This document shows positions 1 through 11,257 of a DNA stretch of 64,000 bases, one piece after another. Source of the DNA: Ctenosaura bakeri (taxonomy: Eukaryota; Chordata; Lepidosauria; Squamata; Iguanidae). The notes under the pieces are model-generated. The model was not told the DNA's origin and did not search any database. It worked only from the letters and a program-made list of their open reading frames with translations. The translations under genes and the position numbers were made by a program. The DNA is taken from contig CAOLHI010001008.1 in the NCBI GenBank assembly GCA_948474755.1, positions 186,001 through 250,000 of the forward strand. The letters are read 5' to 3'. How positions within the stretch are numbered: position 1 is the stretch's first letter; the number at the start of each line of letters is the position of its first letter.

Positions 1-785
1 TTTTGAAACAATATCAGAATTTCTGTGCTGCCCATGGATTTGCACTAGAAAACAGAAATGGGATTTGTTAGTCTCTTTAGATGGGGTTATTCTACGAACT
101 TTTTCAGAAACCTTTTTCTGGCTGAAAAACAGAAAAACATCATTCTTCCCACTCTCGGTACTGTGATTAGAAAATAGTGCTGGAATATTTGGCCCATACC
201 AACATCTAAAATGGTCAAGGAACAAAGTCCAGCTACCCTTTACCCTACTCCCCACACTGTATTGCAACATTTATGGAAACACTTTGGACACAATTCTGCA
301 CTGAAAAATGGACTATAAAGTTCGTCCCTGGTGGAACTATGATGTGTCTTCTCTCTTGCCAAATTTGAAATTTACCTCTCTATAGCTGGTTCCCTCTCTT
401 ATTTCATGTAATGGCCAGTGAAGAATGGGGGATGGGGGCTGAGACGCATCCAGCTATGTACCTACAGCCATGCACACAACAACAACAATGCCACCCTCCA
501 GAATGTCTGGAGAAGTCCTGTATGGTCCTAGAAGGATGACAATGTTGCTTTGTAACTTCTTATAGTGATGAAACCAGACACTACCTCCTGCTCTTTACTG
601 ATAACTATATAGCCAAAATCAGAATCCAGACACTGCTGGATTTTAAGTAATGAGAGTCATTGCATGAGGGAAGTTGTGAATCCCTCCCTCCATAATGAAA
701 GAAAAGACATATGCCAGTGTTATGCTGACATGTATCATGGATATATGTCATCCACTACCTGTTTTTCTTTCATGTTCTGGGGCAC
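1..785. other. Unrecognised non-coding DNA
   Basis: AT-rich sequence with no open frame of note, no terminal repeats and no tandem structure that I can see. No repeat family recognised. Confidence 0.5.
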
Positions 786-935
786 TGAATCAGACCAACT
801 CAGTTCCAGCTGAATTGTACTGATCCCAATCTGATTTGATCTAATCCAGTACAGACGTGATCCAAATTGATCCAAATCAGCCCAATTCCGGTTGAGATTT
901 GGAATTTGACTAAATCAGTTGCCCTATTGGGAACT
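786..935. repeat. Degenerate short repeat rich in GATCCAAAT/CAGTTC-like words
   Basis: Words such as GATCCAAATT, GATCCAAATC, AATCTGATTTGATC and AATCCAGT recur within 150 bp. This looks like a decayed short tandem repeat of roughly 11-22 bp units. Family not recognised. Confidence 0.35.
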
Positions 936-1795
936 ACTGGAGTAGTCTAATAGTTGGTTTTATGATGCAGTCTGATTATACTTTCATTGTGACCCTGAAA
1001 CAGCTTGTTTTGCATCTAAGTTTCTAAGTAAGGAAATTGGTGCTCTCTTAATGGACATCAATTTTAAGGAAAGAATGCACATGTAAAAATCTTATTCATG
1101 AAAGACCTTGTTCTTTTTCATCATAGTTTACTGCTTACCTCCACAAATCTCTTAGGCAGTCAGTAGAGTTTTTTAAGCCAGGAAAAGCCCATCTATCTGT
1201 GACTTTTCATTTGGAATCATTGATTTCAGAATTGATAACCTGTTCTGTCTGGAGGATTGTGCCAAGAAAGTCGATTCCTCCAGGTTGCTCAGAAAATTCA
1301 ATGTTGCTTATACTTTAAGAAATTGTTTAATCACTTATACACAACAACCTAGCTTTCACTTTCTCCAATAGGTCTTATTCTGGCCTTCAAACTACAAAGG
1401 AGATTTGCTTGCTGTGACAGAAGCCACAGTATATCTTGCAGAGATCCTATTATCTTTCCACTTGCAACCTCCACTACTACCATCTACCTTGCCCTAAGCT
1501 AAATTAATATCCCCTCCAGGGAGAGTGTTTGATGTTTATACACCCTGTGAATTAATCCACACTTGACTATCTGTGAAATACAAGATTCCTCCATACAAAC
1601 TCTGTGTATACACATATGTACATATGTGTCCATGCATGCACACAAACACAAGTGTGACAAGCAGCTAGCAATGACAGAGGAGGCTTAGATGAATACTGGA
1701 AGAGAAATAGTGTCACCTTAGCTGTGCTCCATGACATAGTTGATAATGTGATTCATTCACGATAATGCATGGTGATTATGCTAGTAAAAAACCTT
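936..1795. other. Unrecognised non-coding DNA
   Basis: No gene or clear mobile element. A small alternating TACATATG/TGCATGCA-rich tract lies near 1608-1650. Confidence 0.45.
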
Positions 1796-1895
1796 GGCCA
1801 TTTCTGCACTAGACTGTTACAGCATTATAATCCCACTTTCAACATCCTATGAAATCCTGGGGTTTGCAGTTATGGGAGAGGCCAGAAATGGCTAC
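1796..1895 (+). mobile_element. MITE fragment, GGCCATTTC-TIR family, left half
   Basis: It begins GGCCATTTCTGCACTAG and continues with the conserved block found in the other copies (ATCCCACTTTCAACATCC, then GAAATCCTGGGGTTTGCAG). The right arm is missing or deleted after about 1895. Compare the complete copies at 10669-10847 and 37860-38040. Confidence 0.7.
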
Positions 1896-2044
1896 AAGGT
1901 AGAGGTGCCTTTCAAAAATTATTTGAATAGGGCCTGGAATACTGCTTTGCTATGGAAGCTGTCCTATCAGTTAGATGTCTCTATAAACAGTTACTAGAAA
2001 GGCATTTTAGTCAGTCCTGTAGGGATCTGGGGCAGGGGCAATGT

Positions 2045-2212
2045 TTCTGAGGTGTCCCAGCCCATAGCCATGCCCCTGCATGCCCTGGCCGTGCCCCCCA
2101 CACCCAGGCCACCCCCCCAACACAGTTACGCCCCTCCACACAGTGGCCACGCCTCTCATGCCATAGCCCCACCCCTTCCTGCCCCCCTCCACACACTCCA
2201 AGCTCCACCACT
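2045..2212. repeat. C-rich low-complexity tract with repeated CCACGCC/CATGCC words
   Basis: About 165 bp of strongly strand-asymmetric, C-rich sequence in AT-rich surroundings. CATGCC, CACGCC, GCCCC and CCACACA recur at irregular intervals, suggesting a decayed minisatellite of about 15-18 bp units. Open frames on both strands here are low-complexity Pro/Gly-rich artefacts. Confidence 0.6.
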
Positions 2213-4181
2213 GATTTTAGTTTTGATTTGGCATCCTTTATTTCTAGTCTTGAAGTAGGGCATAATAGAGATAATAATCTTTACTAGAAAGATCCTCATT
2301 GTCTCTTTCATATATTGACAACAGTAATAAAATACCACATAAATTGACCTACATGTTAACATTTTAGACAACAATATAATTATTTCCTCCCCAAAATTTG
2401 CCCCTTTGACACAATTTAACCACATGTAGAGAAAAAATGCTACATCTTCCCCAGTAAAGCGGGGAAATAAATTTACTAATTATGAATAACTTTGAAGGAG
2501 TGGCATACCATTTATGTATAGGTTTATGAATAGTAGCAGAGAGTTAAATACCCAAATAGCCAAAAAAGACTGGGTAAGTATGTAGTCATATTGAAAGCTA
2601 CTTTAGCAGCTATTAAGAATGCATATAAAACCACCTATAGATGACATCTAACTCCAGCAAAATGGCCACACATTAATTTTAAAAAGTCCTACAGTTGCTA
2701 CTGGTATCCAAAAATGAAAAACTTCTACTGTTATTCCTCCTCCCGCAGACTTCCTTTGGGCTGATTTCTAAGGAGATTCTGGCACCGCTGGTGGACTTCA
2801 AGGTCCTCCATCTTTTGGGTTGCAGTCTGTGCCTATATGTCGTGTTATAAATAAAAAAAAAATTAATTAAAAATGGAAGGGAAAACCAAATTGTTCTGCA
2901 TAGCAACTCCAAGAACTAGCTGCCAGAATGATCCCAAACCTATGGCCATTTTATAAGTCATTTCCACAAGTTTCTGATACAGCTTGGAAGCCAGACCTTT
3001 AAACTGTCAACTTGTGCAGCTCAATGAGCTTCACACTTCACACTTTCTTACCAAAAGACTCATAAGGTGTAAATTTATTACTTTTGTCTAGTCTGTTGAG
3101 GGTAACGTTCACTCTATAAATATTATGAAGAAAGGTATGGTTAGCTGAACTCTGAACTGGAGCACTTTTCACTGAAAGTTGTTGAAGTGGCTTCCTCTTG
3201 GCTCAGTTGACTAATTCATTTGCTAATGGCCTTCTCCACACTTCACACCAGAGACCTACTCATCTCAGTGATGTCCAGAATCATACAACAGGGATATTCA
3301 TGGATGCCAGGGCAGCTTCAGCTGAGAACAATTTTTATGTTGATAAGAATGAGTTTCAGTGAGGAAGTAGAAGCACGAAAGGTGAGAGCTCTGTTGTGTT
3401 CTGGGAGAACATAGTTTGTAGAAAAAGAGCTCAGTGTCTCCATAGACTCCTGGTGAAGTGTAACCTACAGTACTGGCAATATAAAATCAGTTACTCAGAC
3501 TTTATGTAAACAATATTCATAGTATTTCCTCAGCATCCAAGTCAGTTTTATATTTCTGCTCAGTAAATTTCTCCATTCACTCCAACACAGTGTTTGGATA
3601 AAAGCCATTCTGTTCTCATCTTTCGGAAAGTTTAGAATTCAGTTTGATTAAAAATTGTTCAGAGTTTTTCTCCCTTTGGATTTGGATAACATTATTATTT
3701 GTTAAGATCAATACCATCGGATTCTTGCCCAGATCCATTTCTGTTCACTATCTTTTCTAAATATATGAAACTATGTGCAAACCCTTCAGTTTTCTTTTCT
3801 TTTCTCACTTTTCAAAATCATATAATTTGTGCTGAAAATTATGCATAGCAAATTTGCAGATGTTATTTTTTAAAAAAAAATTAACACAAGTGAAATTAAG
3901 TTTTTAATTATATTCCACTGACCAAATTGCTGCTGGAAGAGGTTGTCTCAAGTTTTGGGGTTTGGTGGTAGCAATAGGTTACTTGCACCTACCGGTAAGT
4001 CTACTTCTCTTTTCCTTCCATATCCAAGAAAACTGGTTCTAAAACATTTTTTTACTGCAATAATGGATTGAATGAGGGTGAACAAGTTCCATGCTATGAC
4101 ACTTTAACTGGCTGTTTTTTTTTTTTTTAAAGACAGTTTAACTGGCTGCCCATTGCTAGGCGGAAGTAAACAGGAGATGGA
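2213..4181. other. Unrecognised non-coding DNA
   Basis: AT-rich, no convincing ORF. Only short homopolymer runs (T/A runs near 2857, 3870 and 4119). No mobile element recognised. Confidence 0.45.
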
Positions 4182-4383
4182 GGCCATTTCTGCATTGCAC
4201 TGTGATAGTCCTATTATCCTACTTTCAACATCCTGTGGAATTCTGAGGTTTGCAGTTTAATGAGACCAAAGAGCTCTCTGGCTGAGAATTATAAAAGGCC
4301 CTCCCTACACTGCAAACCCAAGGATTCCATAGGATGTTGAAAGTGGAATAATTGCACTATTACGGTTTAGTGCGGAAATGGCC
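4182..4383. mobile_element. Complete MITE, GGCCATTTC-TIR family (long-spacer type)
   Basis: The termini are inverted: GGCCATTTCTGCA at the left and TGCGGAAATGGCC at the right. The arms also pair further in (CTTTCAACATCCTGTGGAA against TTCCATAGGATGTTGAAAG). The centre carries the asymmetric block AGAGCTCTCTGGCTGAGAAT seen in other copies. The flanking 3 bp are GGA and AGA, so the target duplication is imperfect. There is no coding capacity. Confidence 0.85.
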
Positions 4384-5094
4384 AGAGCTCTACCTGCTCA
4401 GCAATTCTGTCATTTGTCCATTGCTAGGCACATTTCAAAGTCTTGGTCATGACCTGTGAAGCCTTGTGCAATATGGGTCCAAGCTATCTGGAGGACTGTA
4501 TTTTCACATATGCCCCATCTTATATGTTAAGATATTCAGGAGAGATCCTAGCCTTATTGATGGCTCCTTCCAAGGCTGTGGAACTTTTTCAAAATGAGTT
4601 CTCTTCCTACTGCTCTTTCCACCATCAGGGAAAAAACAAAAACAAAACAAAAAGCTGTATATTCAGGCAGGTTTTTAGCTACTGTGTCTCTGGGTACTGT
4701 AATCTCCTCCTCAATTCCCTTTTGATATGAACCATCTTTTAAATTTTACAGCATGGACTTGGTTACTTAAGAGACCAGATAGATTCCTCTTTGGAGAAAA
4801 AAAATAGATCCACTAAGTCTCTGGTACTACTATATGTTTTTGTGGTCCACTCAAAGTTAAAACCACTTAGAATAGGGTATTCGGTATGGTACCACCAATT
4901 GTGCACAATGTTCTACCATGAGATATTCAACATGCTCCAACCAGTCTTAGTTCCACAACTACATTAAAACCTGTACTTACTTGTGCAGTCATCTTTAGTC
5001 CAAGCTAACATCTACTTCATAGACATCATAAAGGGCATATGCTACTTTGTGTGTTGTGTTTTTCTGTAAATTTCCTATTTCACTGATTTTCACC
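4384..5094. other. Unrecognised non-coding DNA
   Basis: No ORF homology, terminal repeat or tandem structure seen. Confidence 0.4.
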
Positions 5095-5160
5095 ATTTTG
5101 AAAAAAATTGAGGGGGAAGCTCAAAATGGTATATAAATGTTCATAAATAAATAAATGGAT
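5095..5160 (+). mobile_element. Short LINE 3' tail (L2-like), plus orientation
   Basis: A ~65-bp piece ending in TATATAAATGTTCATAAATAAATAAATGG. It resembles the generic end of squamate L2-like elements (an AT-rich 'ggtataaat' box followed by an AAATA microsatellite). Only the last part is preserved, so the family call is tentative. Confidence 0.35.
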
Positions 5161-5164
5161 TTTG

Positions 5165-6297
5165 TAGAATCATAGAATTATAGAAATGTAGAGTTGGAAG
5201 AGACCACAGAGGCCATCTAGCCATGCAGGAGCACCCTCAAAGCACTCCCGACAGATGGCCATCCAGCCTCTGCTTAAAAACCTCCAGAGAAGCAGCCTCC
5301 ACTACACTCCGAGGCAGCAGATTCCACTGCCGGACAGCCCTGACTGTCAGCAAGTTGTTCCTGAGGTTCGGGTGGAATCTCCTTTCCTGCAGCTTGAATC
5401 CATTGCTCCCTGTCCTGGTCTCTGAAGCAGCAGAAAACAAGCCCTCTCCTTCCTCTACATGGCATCCCTTCAAATATTTAAACATGGCTATCATGTCCCC
5501 TCTTAACCTTCTCTTCTGCAGACTAAACATACCAAGCTCTCTAAGTCTATCCTCATAGGGCATGGCTTCCAGGCCTCTCACCATTTTGGTCGCCCTCTTC
5601 TCGACTTGTTCCAGCTTGACCATGTCCTTCTTGAATTGGGGTACCCAGAACTGGACACAGTATTCAAGATGGGGTCTAACCAAAGCAGAGTAGAGTGGTA
5701 CCAGTACCTCCCTCGATCTAGACACCATACTCCTATTGATGCAGCCGAGAATTGCATTGGCTTTCTTGGCTGCCGCATCAAACTGCAGACTCATGTTCAG
5801 CTTGTGGTCTATTAAGACTCCTAGATCCCTTTCACACGTACTGCTATCCAGCCACGTGTCCCCCATCCTATATTTCTGTATTCCATTTTTTCTACCTAAG
5901 TGTAGGACCTTACACTTCTCTCTGTTGAATTTCATGTTGTTAGCTTTGACCCAGCTCTCCAATCTATCCAGGTCATTTTGAATTTTGATCCTGTCCTCTG
6001 ACGTATTAGCAACCCCTCCCACTTTGGTGTCACCTGCAAATTTGATGAGCATGCCCTCTATTCCTTCATCCAAGTCGTTGATAAAAATATTGAACAGCAC
6101 TGGACCCAGGACAGAATCCTGCGGCACCCCGCTAGTCACCTCTCTCCAGGATGAAAAGCAGCCATTCGTGATCACCCTTTGGGTTCGGTCAGTCAACCAA
6201 TTACAAATCCAACTAACAGTAGCCCTGTCCAGCCTGCATTTTACTAGCTTCTTTGCAAGAATGTCATGGGGAACTTTGTCAAAGGCCAGTTTGTTTG
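5165..6297 (-). mobile_element. CR1 LINE, 5'-truncated copy
   Basis: The left edge carries the inverted CR1 tail (AGAATCATAGAATTATAG). It is followed by the conserved 3' block GTAGAGTTGGAAGAGACC on the complement of the coding strand. The copy runs back through the 3' half of ORF2 into the reverse transcriptase and stops near 6297, inside the segment coding for the AFDKVPHDIL motif. CR1 elements are non-LTR retrotransposons that typically insert as 5'-truncated copies. No flanking duplication is evident, as usual for CR1. Confidence 0.95.
5237..6196 (-). pseudogene. CR1 ORF2 reverse transcriptase, C-terminal fragment (319 codons)
   Basis: The frame encodes the second half of a CR1 reverse transcriptase. 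It shows a GVPQDSVLGP motif (residues 23-32), the metal-binding box in the altered form KFAGDTKVGG (residues 52-61), the [20 protein letters not shown] segment, and the C-terminal block [10 protein letters not shown] ending [17 protein letters not shown]. The same frame stays open upstream of the ATG at 6196 to about 6297 (NWL and AFDKVPHD motifs), so that ATG is internal to the original protein. The family's catalytic box is FADD; here the first Asp is Gly (residue 55), which should abolish polymerase activity. The PQG turn is also changed to PQD. The endonuclease domain is missing. It is a dead fragment of a mobile element, not a host gene. Confidence 0.92.
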
Positions 6298-6486
6298 GTT
6301 TAATAGGGCAATTGGTTTAAATGTTTTCAAAATTATAACTTACTGGACTCAACCTTACTGGTACTCTCAAACTGGATTTGTATAAATGTTGACTCATCAT
6401 TAAATAATCAATTCAGTGGGTATACTTTAGTGAGGACTACCACTAGGATTCCAGCCATTGTGTTTTAGTTGCATCTGCTTTTTAAT
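6298..6486. other. Unrecognised spacer
   Basis: AT-rich DNA between the CR1 truncation point and an L2-like tail. No structure seen. Confidence 0.35.
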
Positions 6487-6550
6487 CATTCTGTGAGCCA
6501 CCTTGAATCCCACTCTTAGGAGAAGAGCAGGAAATAAAAGGCAGGATATA
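6487..6550 (+). mobile_element. Short LINE 3' tail (L2-like)
   Basis: It contains GTGAGCCACCTTGAATCC followed by AGGCAGGATATATAAAT. This is a diverged form of the 'gtgagccgccttgagtc ... ggcgggatataaat' end that is abundant in squamate LINE tails. The family assignment is from memory. Confidence 0.45.
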
Positions 6551-7495
6551 TAAATACCTAGTATATAAAGAGAGCCATCTAGATACTAGCGTTAAGTTAT
6601 CTTTGGTCCTGTAGTGTGAAGGCAACAGCTGTGATTTACACAAATGGAAAGAGTGTGCATTTTCCTTTATAACAAAGTGCAATTCAGTGATGACAGCAAA
6701 TCATACATTCCAGTCTGTGAAGGAAAAAGTAACAAATGCATGAAAAGAACAGAATTTGCCTGTGTAAGACAATTCTAAAACTCCATAAATGTTTATTGCA
6801 GTGACAACTCCAGCATCATAAAGGCTCCCTGGGATATTTCCAATTGTCAATGCAAGAAACTTATTTTACAGATTAAAGAATACCAGCCACGATCTTGTCT
6901 CACAGTTTATGTTTCATAACTTTACCTATCTGTAGCCACTTTGCAGAAATACAATGAAATCCTGCTATTGCATTGCAAAAATGTGTATCTGGGCACCAGA
7001 AAGAGAGCTCAGATGTGAGCCAGCGAGGGAATCACTTAACAATAGCTGTTCCTTTTGTTTCCAATCATATCACTTTGGTGAGGTCACTGAAGGAATTTAA
7101 GAGAAGATGCTTCCATCTTTCCACTGTGTTTTGTGGCAGTGTTTGTGATAGTAGTGTGCAGCATATTAACAAGACTTCATGTGTTCTGGAAAAAAGTTGG
7201 AAAATGCACAAGAAGAATCTTATGTAGAGGTACTAAAGGCAATCTACACCTTGATATGTCATAAATGTCAATTGCTGATATATTACACTCAGCGCTTTCA
7301 GGAGTATCTTGAGAGGGCACCATCTTAGAATGTAATTCAGGCAATGAATTGGGCTGATCCAGTTCTACAGCCTGGTTTGTGGAATCCCATTGAATCTCCA
7401 GCACTGGTGCTAAGTTCCTCTAGAATGCTGTCTCTGGCTGGTAGAGAGGAGAGGATACACATTACCTTCCTGCTGAAGGTGATGCTTTCTGCGAC
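6551..7495. other. Unrecognised non-coding DNA
   Basis: No ORF with recognisable homology and no repeat structure seen. Confidence 0.4.
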
Positions 7496-7498
7496 TTA

Positions 7499-7903
7499 GG
7501 CCATTTCCGCACGGAGTGAGGGCATCATCCTGTAACACTACTTACCAGCTCTTTTGTCTCCCCAGTCCAGTCTAGGCTGCTCCAGAGTAGTGCATGCTTG
7601 TCACTCCGCACTGCTCCGGGGACAAAAATGGTGGCGTCTGGTTGGTTGAGGGTCTCAACCAGCCGCTGAAGCTCGCCAGCCTAAAGCCCGCCCTGGCAGA
7701 TCACAGGCTCGCAGTGGCGTGCTCCGTGCTTTTGAAAGACCTGATTTTTCCGGTCTTTCAAAAGCACGCTGAACAACCACTTTCCGGAGTGGGCTGAGGT
7801 GTCAAACTACATTAATTATTCCAGACCCAGTCCGCTCCCAGGTGCACACGTCCTTCCTGGAGGACGGACTGCACTGTTTCAAATACCCTGTGCAGAAATA
7901 GCC
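7499..7903. mobile_element. Complete non-autonomous DNA transposon, GGCC-TIR family B
   Basis: It is bounded by a 3-bp direct duplication TTA (7496-7498 and 7904-7906). The ends are GGCCATTTCCGCACGGAG at the left and TGCAGAAATAGCC at the right. At 7725-7768 is a near-central stem-loop with a perfect 17-bp stem (CGTGCTTTTGAAAGACC and its complement). A second small stem CGTCCTTCC/GGAGGACG lies near the right end. A word ACTTACC lies close to the left end. It is colinear with 51849-52275, which defines the family. No transposase is present. TIR and 3-bp duplication suggest a PIF/Harbinger-like element, but this is inference. Confidence 0.88.
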
Positions 7904-8478
7904 TTAGACCATGAGCTCCAGGCAGCCAGGGAGTGTAGTTAGGTGGAAAATAATGAACTCATCTTGCCATCTCTGCTCCCTCCTATTTTCCACTGATGTT
8001 AATGTAATGCCTGGCAAAATGATCCAAGATGCTCACAACAAATGGTTCACACTGAGAAGAGAATATAAAGCCTTTTAAACACTTTAAAGATTTCACTTCT
8101 TTGTATCATATGAATGAACAAGCATATAAAAGGTACACTTTCACATATTTTCTCCAGAAAGTCTCATCTCTTTGCCCAGTCAAGAGTGAAGTAGGGTCTG
8201 TGATTTTGGTGCCAATTTTGAGCAAAGGTACATGTGTGTGCAGACATGCACAAAAAAGACTCAACATTATATTTGTCTATTGCAAAACCCAAAAGCAGGG
8301 ATAAAGAATGTGTCACCCTCGGTGTCATTTGACTGCAACTCCCAGGAGTCCTAATCAGCATAGCCAATGATGAGGAATAAAGGGAGGTGCAACATAACAA
8401 CATCTGCAAGGTGTACTTCCAAGGTGCACAAGGTGTAACCCAAGCCTTACCTTGGGGAAGCTCTATGATAGGAGCCAA

Positions 8479-8668
8479 TGAGAGGTAGTGATTTGAGCAT
8501 ATGACTACAACCCTGGAGACCAGAGTTTGATTCCCTACTCAGTCATGGAAACCCAGTGGGTGACCTTGGGCAAATCACACAGTCTCAGCTTCAGAAAATC
8601 CCATGATAGATTAGCCTTAGGGTTGCTATAAGTCAGAAATGACTTGAAGACACACAACAATGACAGCA
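8479..8668 (+). mobile_element. Sauria-type tRNA-derived SINE
   Basis: The tRNA-like head has a B-box-like segment (GAGTTTGATTCCCTACTCAG). It is followed by the conserved body ACCCAGTGGGTGACCTTGGG, then CCATGATAGATTAGCCTTAG, and the 3' tail TATAAGTCAGAAATGACTTG with GACACACAACAA. In this SINE family the 3' tail matches the BovB LINE end and allows mobilisation by the BovB machinery. The copy is diverged and has an internal deletion. Confidence 0.9.
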
Positions 8669-8790
8669 ACCCACTATAATATGTGTCATTATCATGTGAA
8701 TTCCTAGCAAAACAATAGAGTAGAGGAGTTAAATCTTTGTCAGCATCCCCAGTCCTGGTGAGCCTCATTCTTCATGCCCCTGATGTGTGT

Positions 8791-8791
8791 T

Positions 8792-8851
<60 letters not shown>

Positions 8852-8853
8852 TT
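8791..8853. repeat. (TTTC)n microsatellite
   Basis: About 15 uninterrupted TTTC units form a pure polypyrimidine/polypurine tract. The Ser/Phe/Leu-rich ORF running through it is an artefact. Confidence 0.98.
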
Positions 8854-8969
8854 GAAAAAAAATGCACCTGTAATGCATTAAATAAAATGGCTACAAAGCC
8901 TCCAGATTTACCATATTGGACAAGTTGTTCCTGCAATTTCTTTACTCAGCTCAAAAAGACAAATCAATG

Positions 8970-9270
8970 GGTCCTAGAATAAATCAAGCCTCATGTCTCA
9001 CTAGAAGCCAAAATGACTGAACTGAGGATATCATGCTTTGGATGTATCATGAGCTATTGTGACTCACTGGAAATATATCCATATATATATATATAATTTG
9101 TGTCTACATTGAAGGCAATAAAAAAAGAGGAAGATGACACTACAGTTGCAATAGTTCAGTCAAGAAACCTGAGCAGGGCTGTTGATAACTGAGGCATGTG
9201 AAAGTCTCTCATTCAAAGGGTTGCCACACATTGAAGTAAACCTAACAAGAAATAACAACAAGAAACTCAA
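8970..9270 (+). mobile_element. BovB (RTE) LINE 3' end, decayed
   Basis: The first part translates to TLEAK/ELR/SCFG-like BovB C-terminal words (from CACTAGAAGCCAAAATGAC through GTGACTCACTGGAA). The second part has the BovB 3' end words AAACCTGAGCAGGGCTGTTG and GGGTTGCCACACATTGAAG, ending in an ACAACAAG tail. An (AT)n tract at about 9077-9097 expands the middle. Too decayed to code. Confidence 0.75.
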
Positions 9271-10668
9271 CTCAAGTTCTCTTTGGAAGTTATAGCCAAA
9301 AAGAAAATAACAACCAAAAAATATGAGCAATACAATATAGATAGATACAATTATCAGAATATGCATTTTTTTAAAAAAAAAATTATCCAAAATGCATTGC
9401 AAAAAATTCACATTTGCCATATATGTATTGTAGAGAACAATTATTCTCATTCACTGTTCTGAGTTTGGTTGCTTTTAGCACAAATCTAGCTGGGTTAAAT
9501 ATTTATGTGTGCTTGACAACAACAACAGCAAATACAAAATATTACAATTAGCTACTGTCCCTAAGCTTCTGATCAAGAATTTATCTCTCAGCCTTTTGCA
9601 TAGTCTACAATATAACATGTAATGCATTACATTGTCAACCACATGGCTCCCACAGCTATATATGTTGCTCTGCCCCCTGGGATTATTCTCATATCTCCCT
9701 TCCATAAAGTTATTTTTCACTGTCTGAAAGTACCAGGTTGTAAAGTCCTTGTGAAGTAAAAGTAGACTGATCACAAACCCTGTGCTTTGTTTTTGCTAGA
9801 GGGAGACCGGAGGAGATTCTAGATCACTCAGTGCTTCAATAGCATATCTAATGCTATCTGAGATCCTACGTCAGGAGACATATAGGTTTCATGCAGCTCC
9901 AGCTGCATTCTCTGTACCTACATTTCTCATTGCTTTCTCCCAAAATCTCACTTTATAAGCAATCCTGCCCCTCTCAACACAGTGATTTTAGCATTGTCAG
10001 AGAGCAGATTTTTTTTCTATAGCTGGACATGCTGAGATAGGCATCTTCAGAGACTTCTAAGGGACCTTGTGAACAATCTGCAGGTGGTATCTTTACAGCA
10101 TTTCCAGCTACGAGAAAATAATTGGCTGCATCCCTGCTCATCCCCCTGGTCTTTGACCACATAGGAGTGGCCACACTGGGTAACAGGTTGTGCTACTTAC
10201 AAGGTGTGTTTTGGGTATTTTGTTCCCTGCATAGTCAGAACAGAATCCCAACCTGCTCAGTGGAACTAACAGAATGCCAACCATGGTATTTCTATGTCTT
10301 TTCTTTTATGTGAAGCGTTCCTTCTTGCTTTGAAATGATCTGCTGTTAACTGTGTGTTATATGTATATACTCTTCACAGCTATTTTGCTTTTTTTTTTTC
10401 CCTCAAAAGCTTTTCTGTAGTAGAAAAAAGGGTGGGATAAACAGTATCATCTGAAGCCTCTGTACAATTCAGGGATTGAGGCAGCACAATGATCACAGCC
10501 TCATTCAAAAGCCACTCTCTGCCACTTCCAGCCTCAATTCGTGCAATCGGTAATGTGTGCCTTTGTTTGGAAAATATGTGAAACTTTAGCAGTTTCAAAA
10601 CATGGCAGCCAGGCCAAATTTCTCCATTTTTTCTTTACTCCAGCCCCAGCTATCTTTAATTAGTATTG
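9271..10668. other. Unrecognised non-coding DNA
   Basis: AT-rich sequence with no repeat boundary or credible ORF seen. Confidence 0.4.
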
Positions 10669-10847
10669 GGCCATGTCCACACGAGCCTGTTATAGCGTGA
10701 TGATTCCACTTTCAACCTCCTATGGAATGCTGGGGTTTCCGGTTTTGGGGGGGGCAGCTGGCCCCTCCTGAAACTGCAAACCCCAGGATTCCATAGGAAG
10801 CTGAAAGTGCAGTCATTGCACTATAACAGGCTTGTGTGGAAATGGCC
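10669..10847. mobile_element. Complete palindromic MITE, GGCCATTTC-TIR family (short-spacer type)
   Basis: A 179-bp near-perfect foldback. The left arm (GGCCATGTCCACACGAGCC, TGTTATAGCG, CCTATGGAAT) is mirrored by the right arm (ATTCCATAGG, CACTATAACAGGCTTGTG, TGGAAATGGCC). The loop is a short G-rich/C-rich stretch around 10745-10770. Flanking triplets are TTG and TTA, so a 3-bp duplication with one change is plausible. It has no coding capacity and would fold into one long hairpin when single-stranded. Confidence 0.92.
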
Positions 10848-10896
10848 TTAGATAGGAGTCAAGACATCTGGGAAATAACTGTGCATGGCTTCCTAA

Positions 10897-11045
10897 GGCC
10901 CTTCCACACTTCATAAATCTAGCACTTTGATTGCATTTTAAATATTATGATGTTATGGGTGAATTCTGTGGAATTTTGGGATTTGCAGTTTGGTGAGTCA
11001 CAAGAGCTCTCTGGCTGAGAATTCTAAATAGTCCTCCCTAAACAT
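10897..11045. mobile_element. MITE, GGCCCTTCCACAC-terminus, right end lost
   Basis: It starts GGCCCTTCCACACTTCAT directly after TAA, then has the block AATTCTGTGGAATTTTGGG, GATTTGCAGTTTGGTGAG and GAGCTCTCTGGCTGAGAATT also seen at 4182-4383. It breaks off where another MITE begins at about 11050. Confidence 0.7.
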
Positions 11046-11049
11046 TAGA

Positions 11050-11243
11050 GGACCATCTCCACTGTGCAGTTATAGAGCTTTATGTTACTCCAACTGTCAT
11101 AAGAACATCCCATGGAATCCTGGGATTTGTATGTAGGGAGAGGCATTTAGAATTCTTTCCCAGTTCTCCAGTGGTTCACCATGCTTTGAGCCCCCAGATT
11201 TCATAGGATGAACCATAGCAGTTTAAAGTGGAATAATAGCAGT
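11050..11243. mobile_element. MITE, GGACCATCTCCAC-terminus, right end truncated
   Basis: It begins GGACCATCTCCACTGTGCAG. The left arm (CCCATGGAATCCTGGGATTT) pairs with the right arm (CCAGATTTCATAGGATG, AGTGGAATAATAGC). The final TIR is missing. It abuts the preceding MITE almost head to tail. Confidence 0.65.
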
Positions 11244-11257
11244 TACCCAGAAGTAAC

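Noticed and set aside
8322..8400. Possible foldback MITE fragment (GACTGCAACTCCCAGGAGTC)
   Set aside because: Only one arm is convincing and no partner arm was found.
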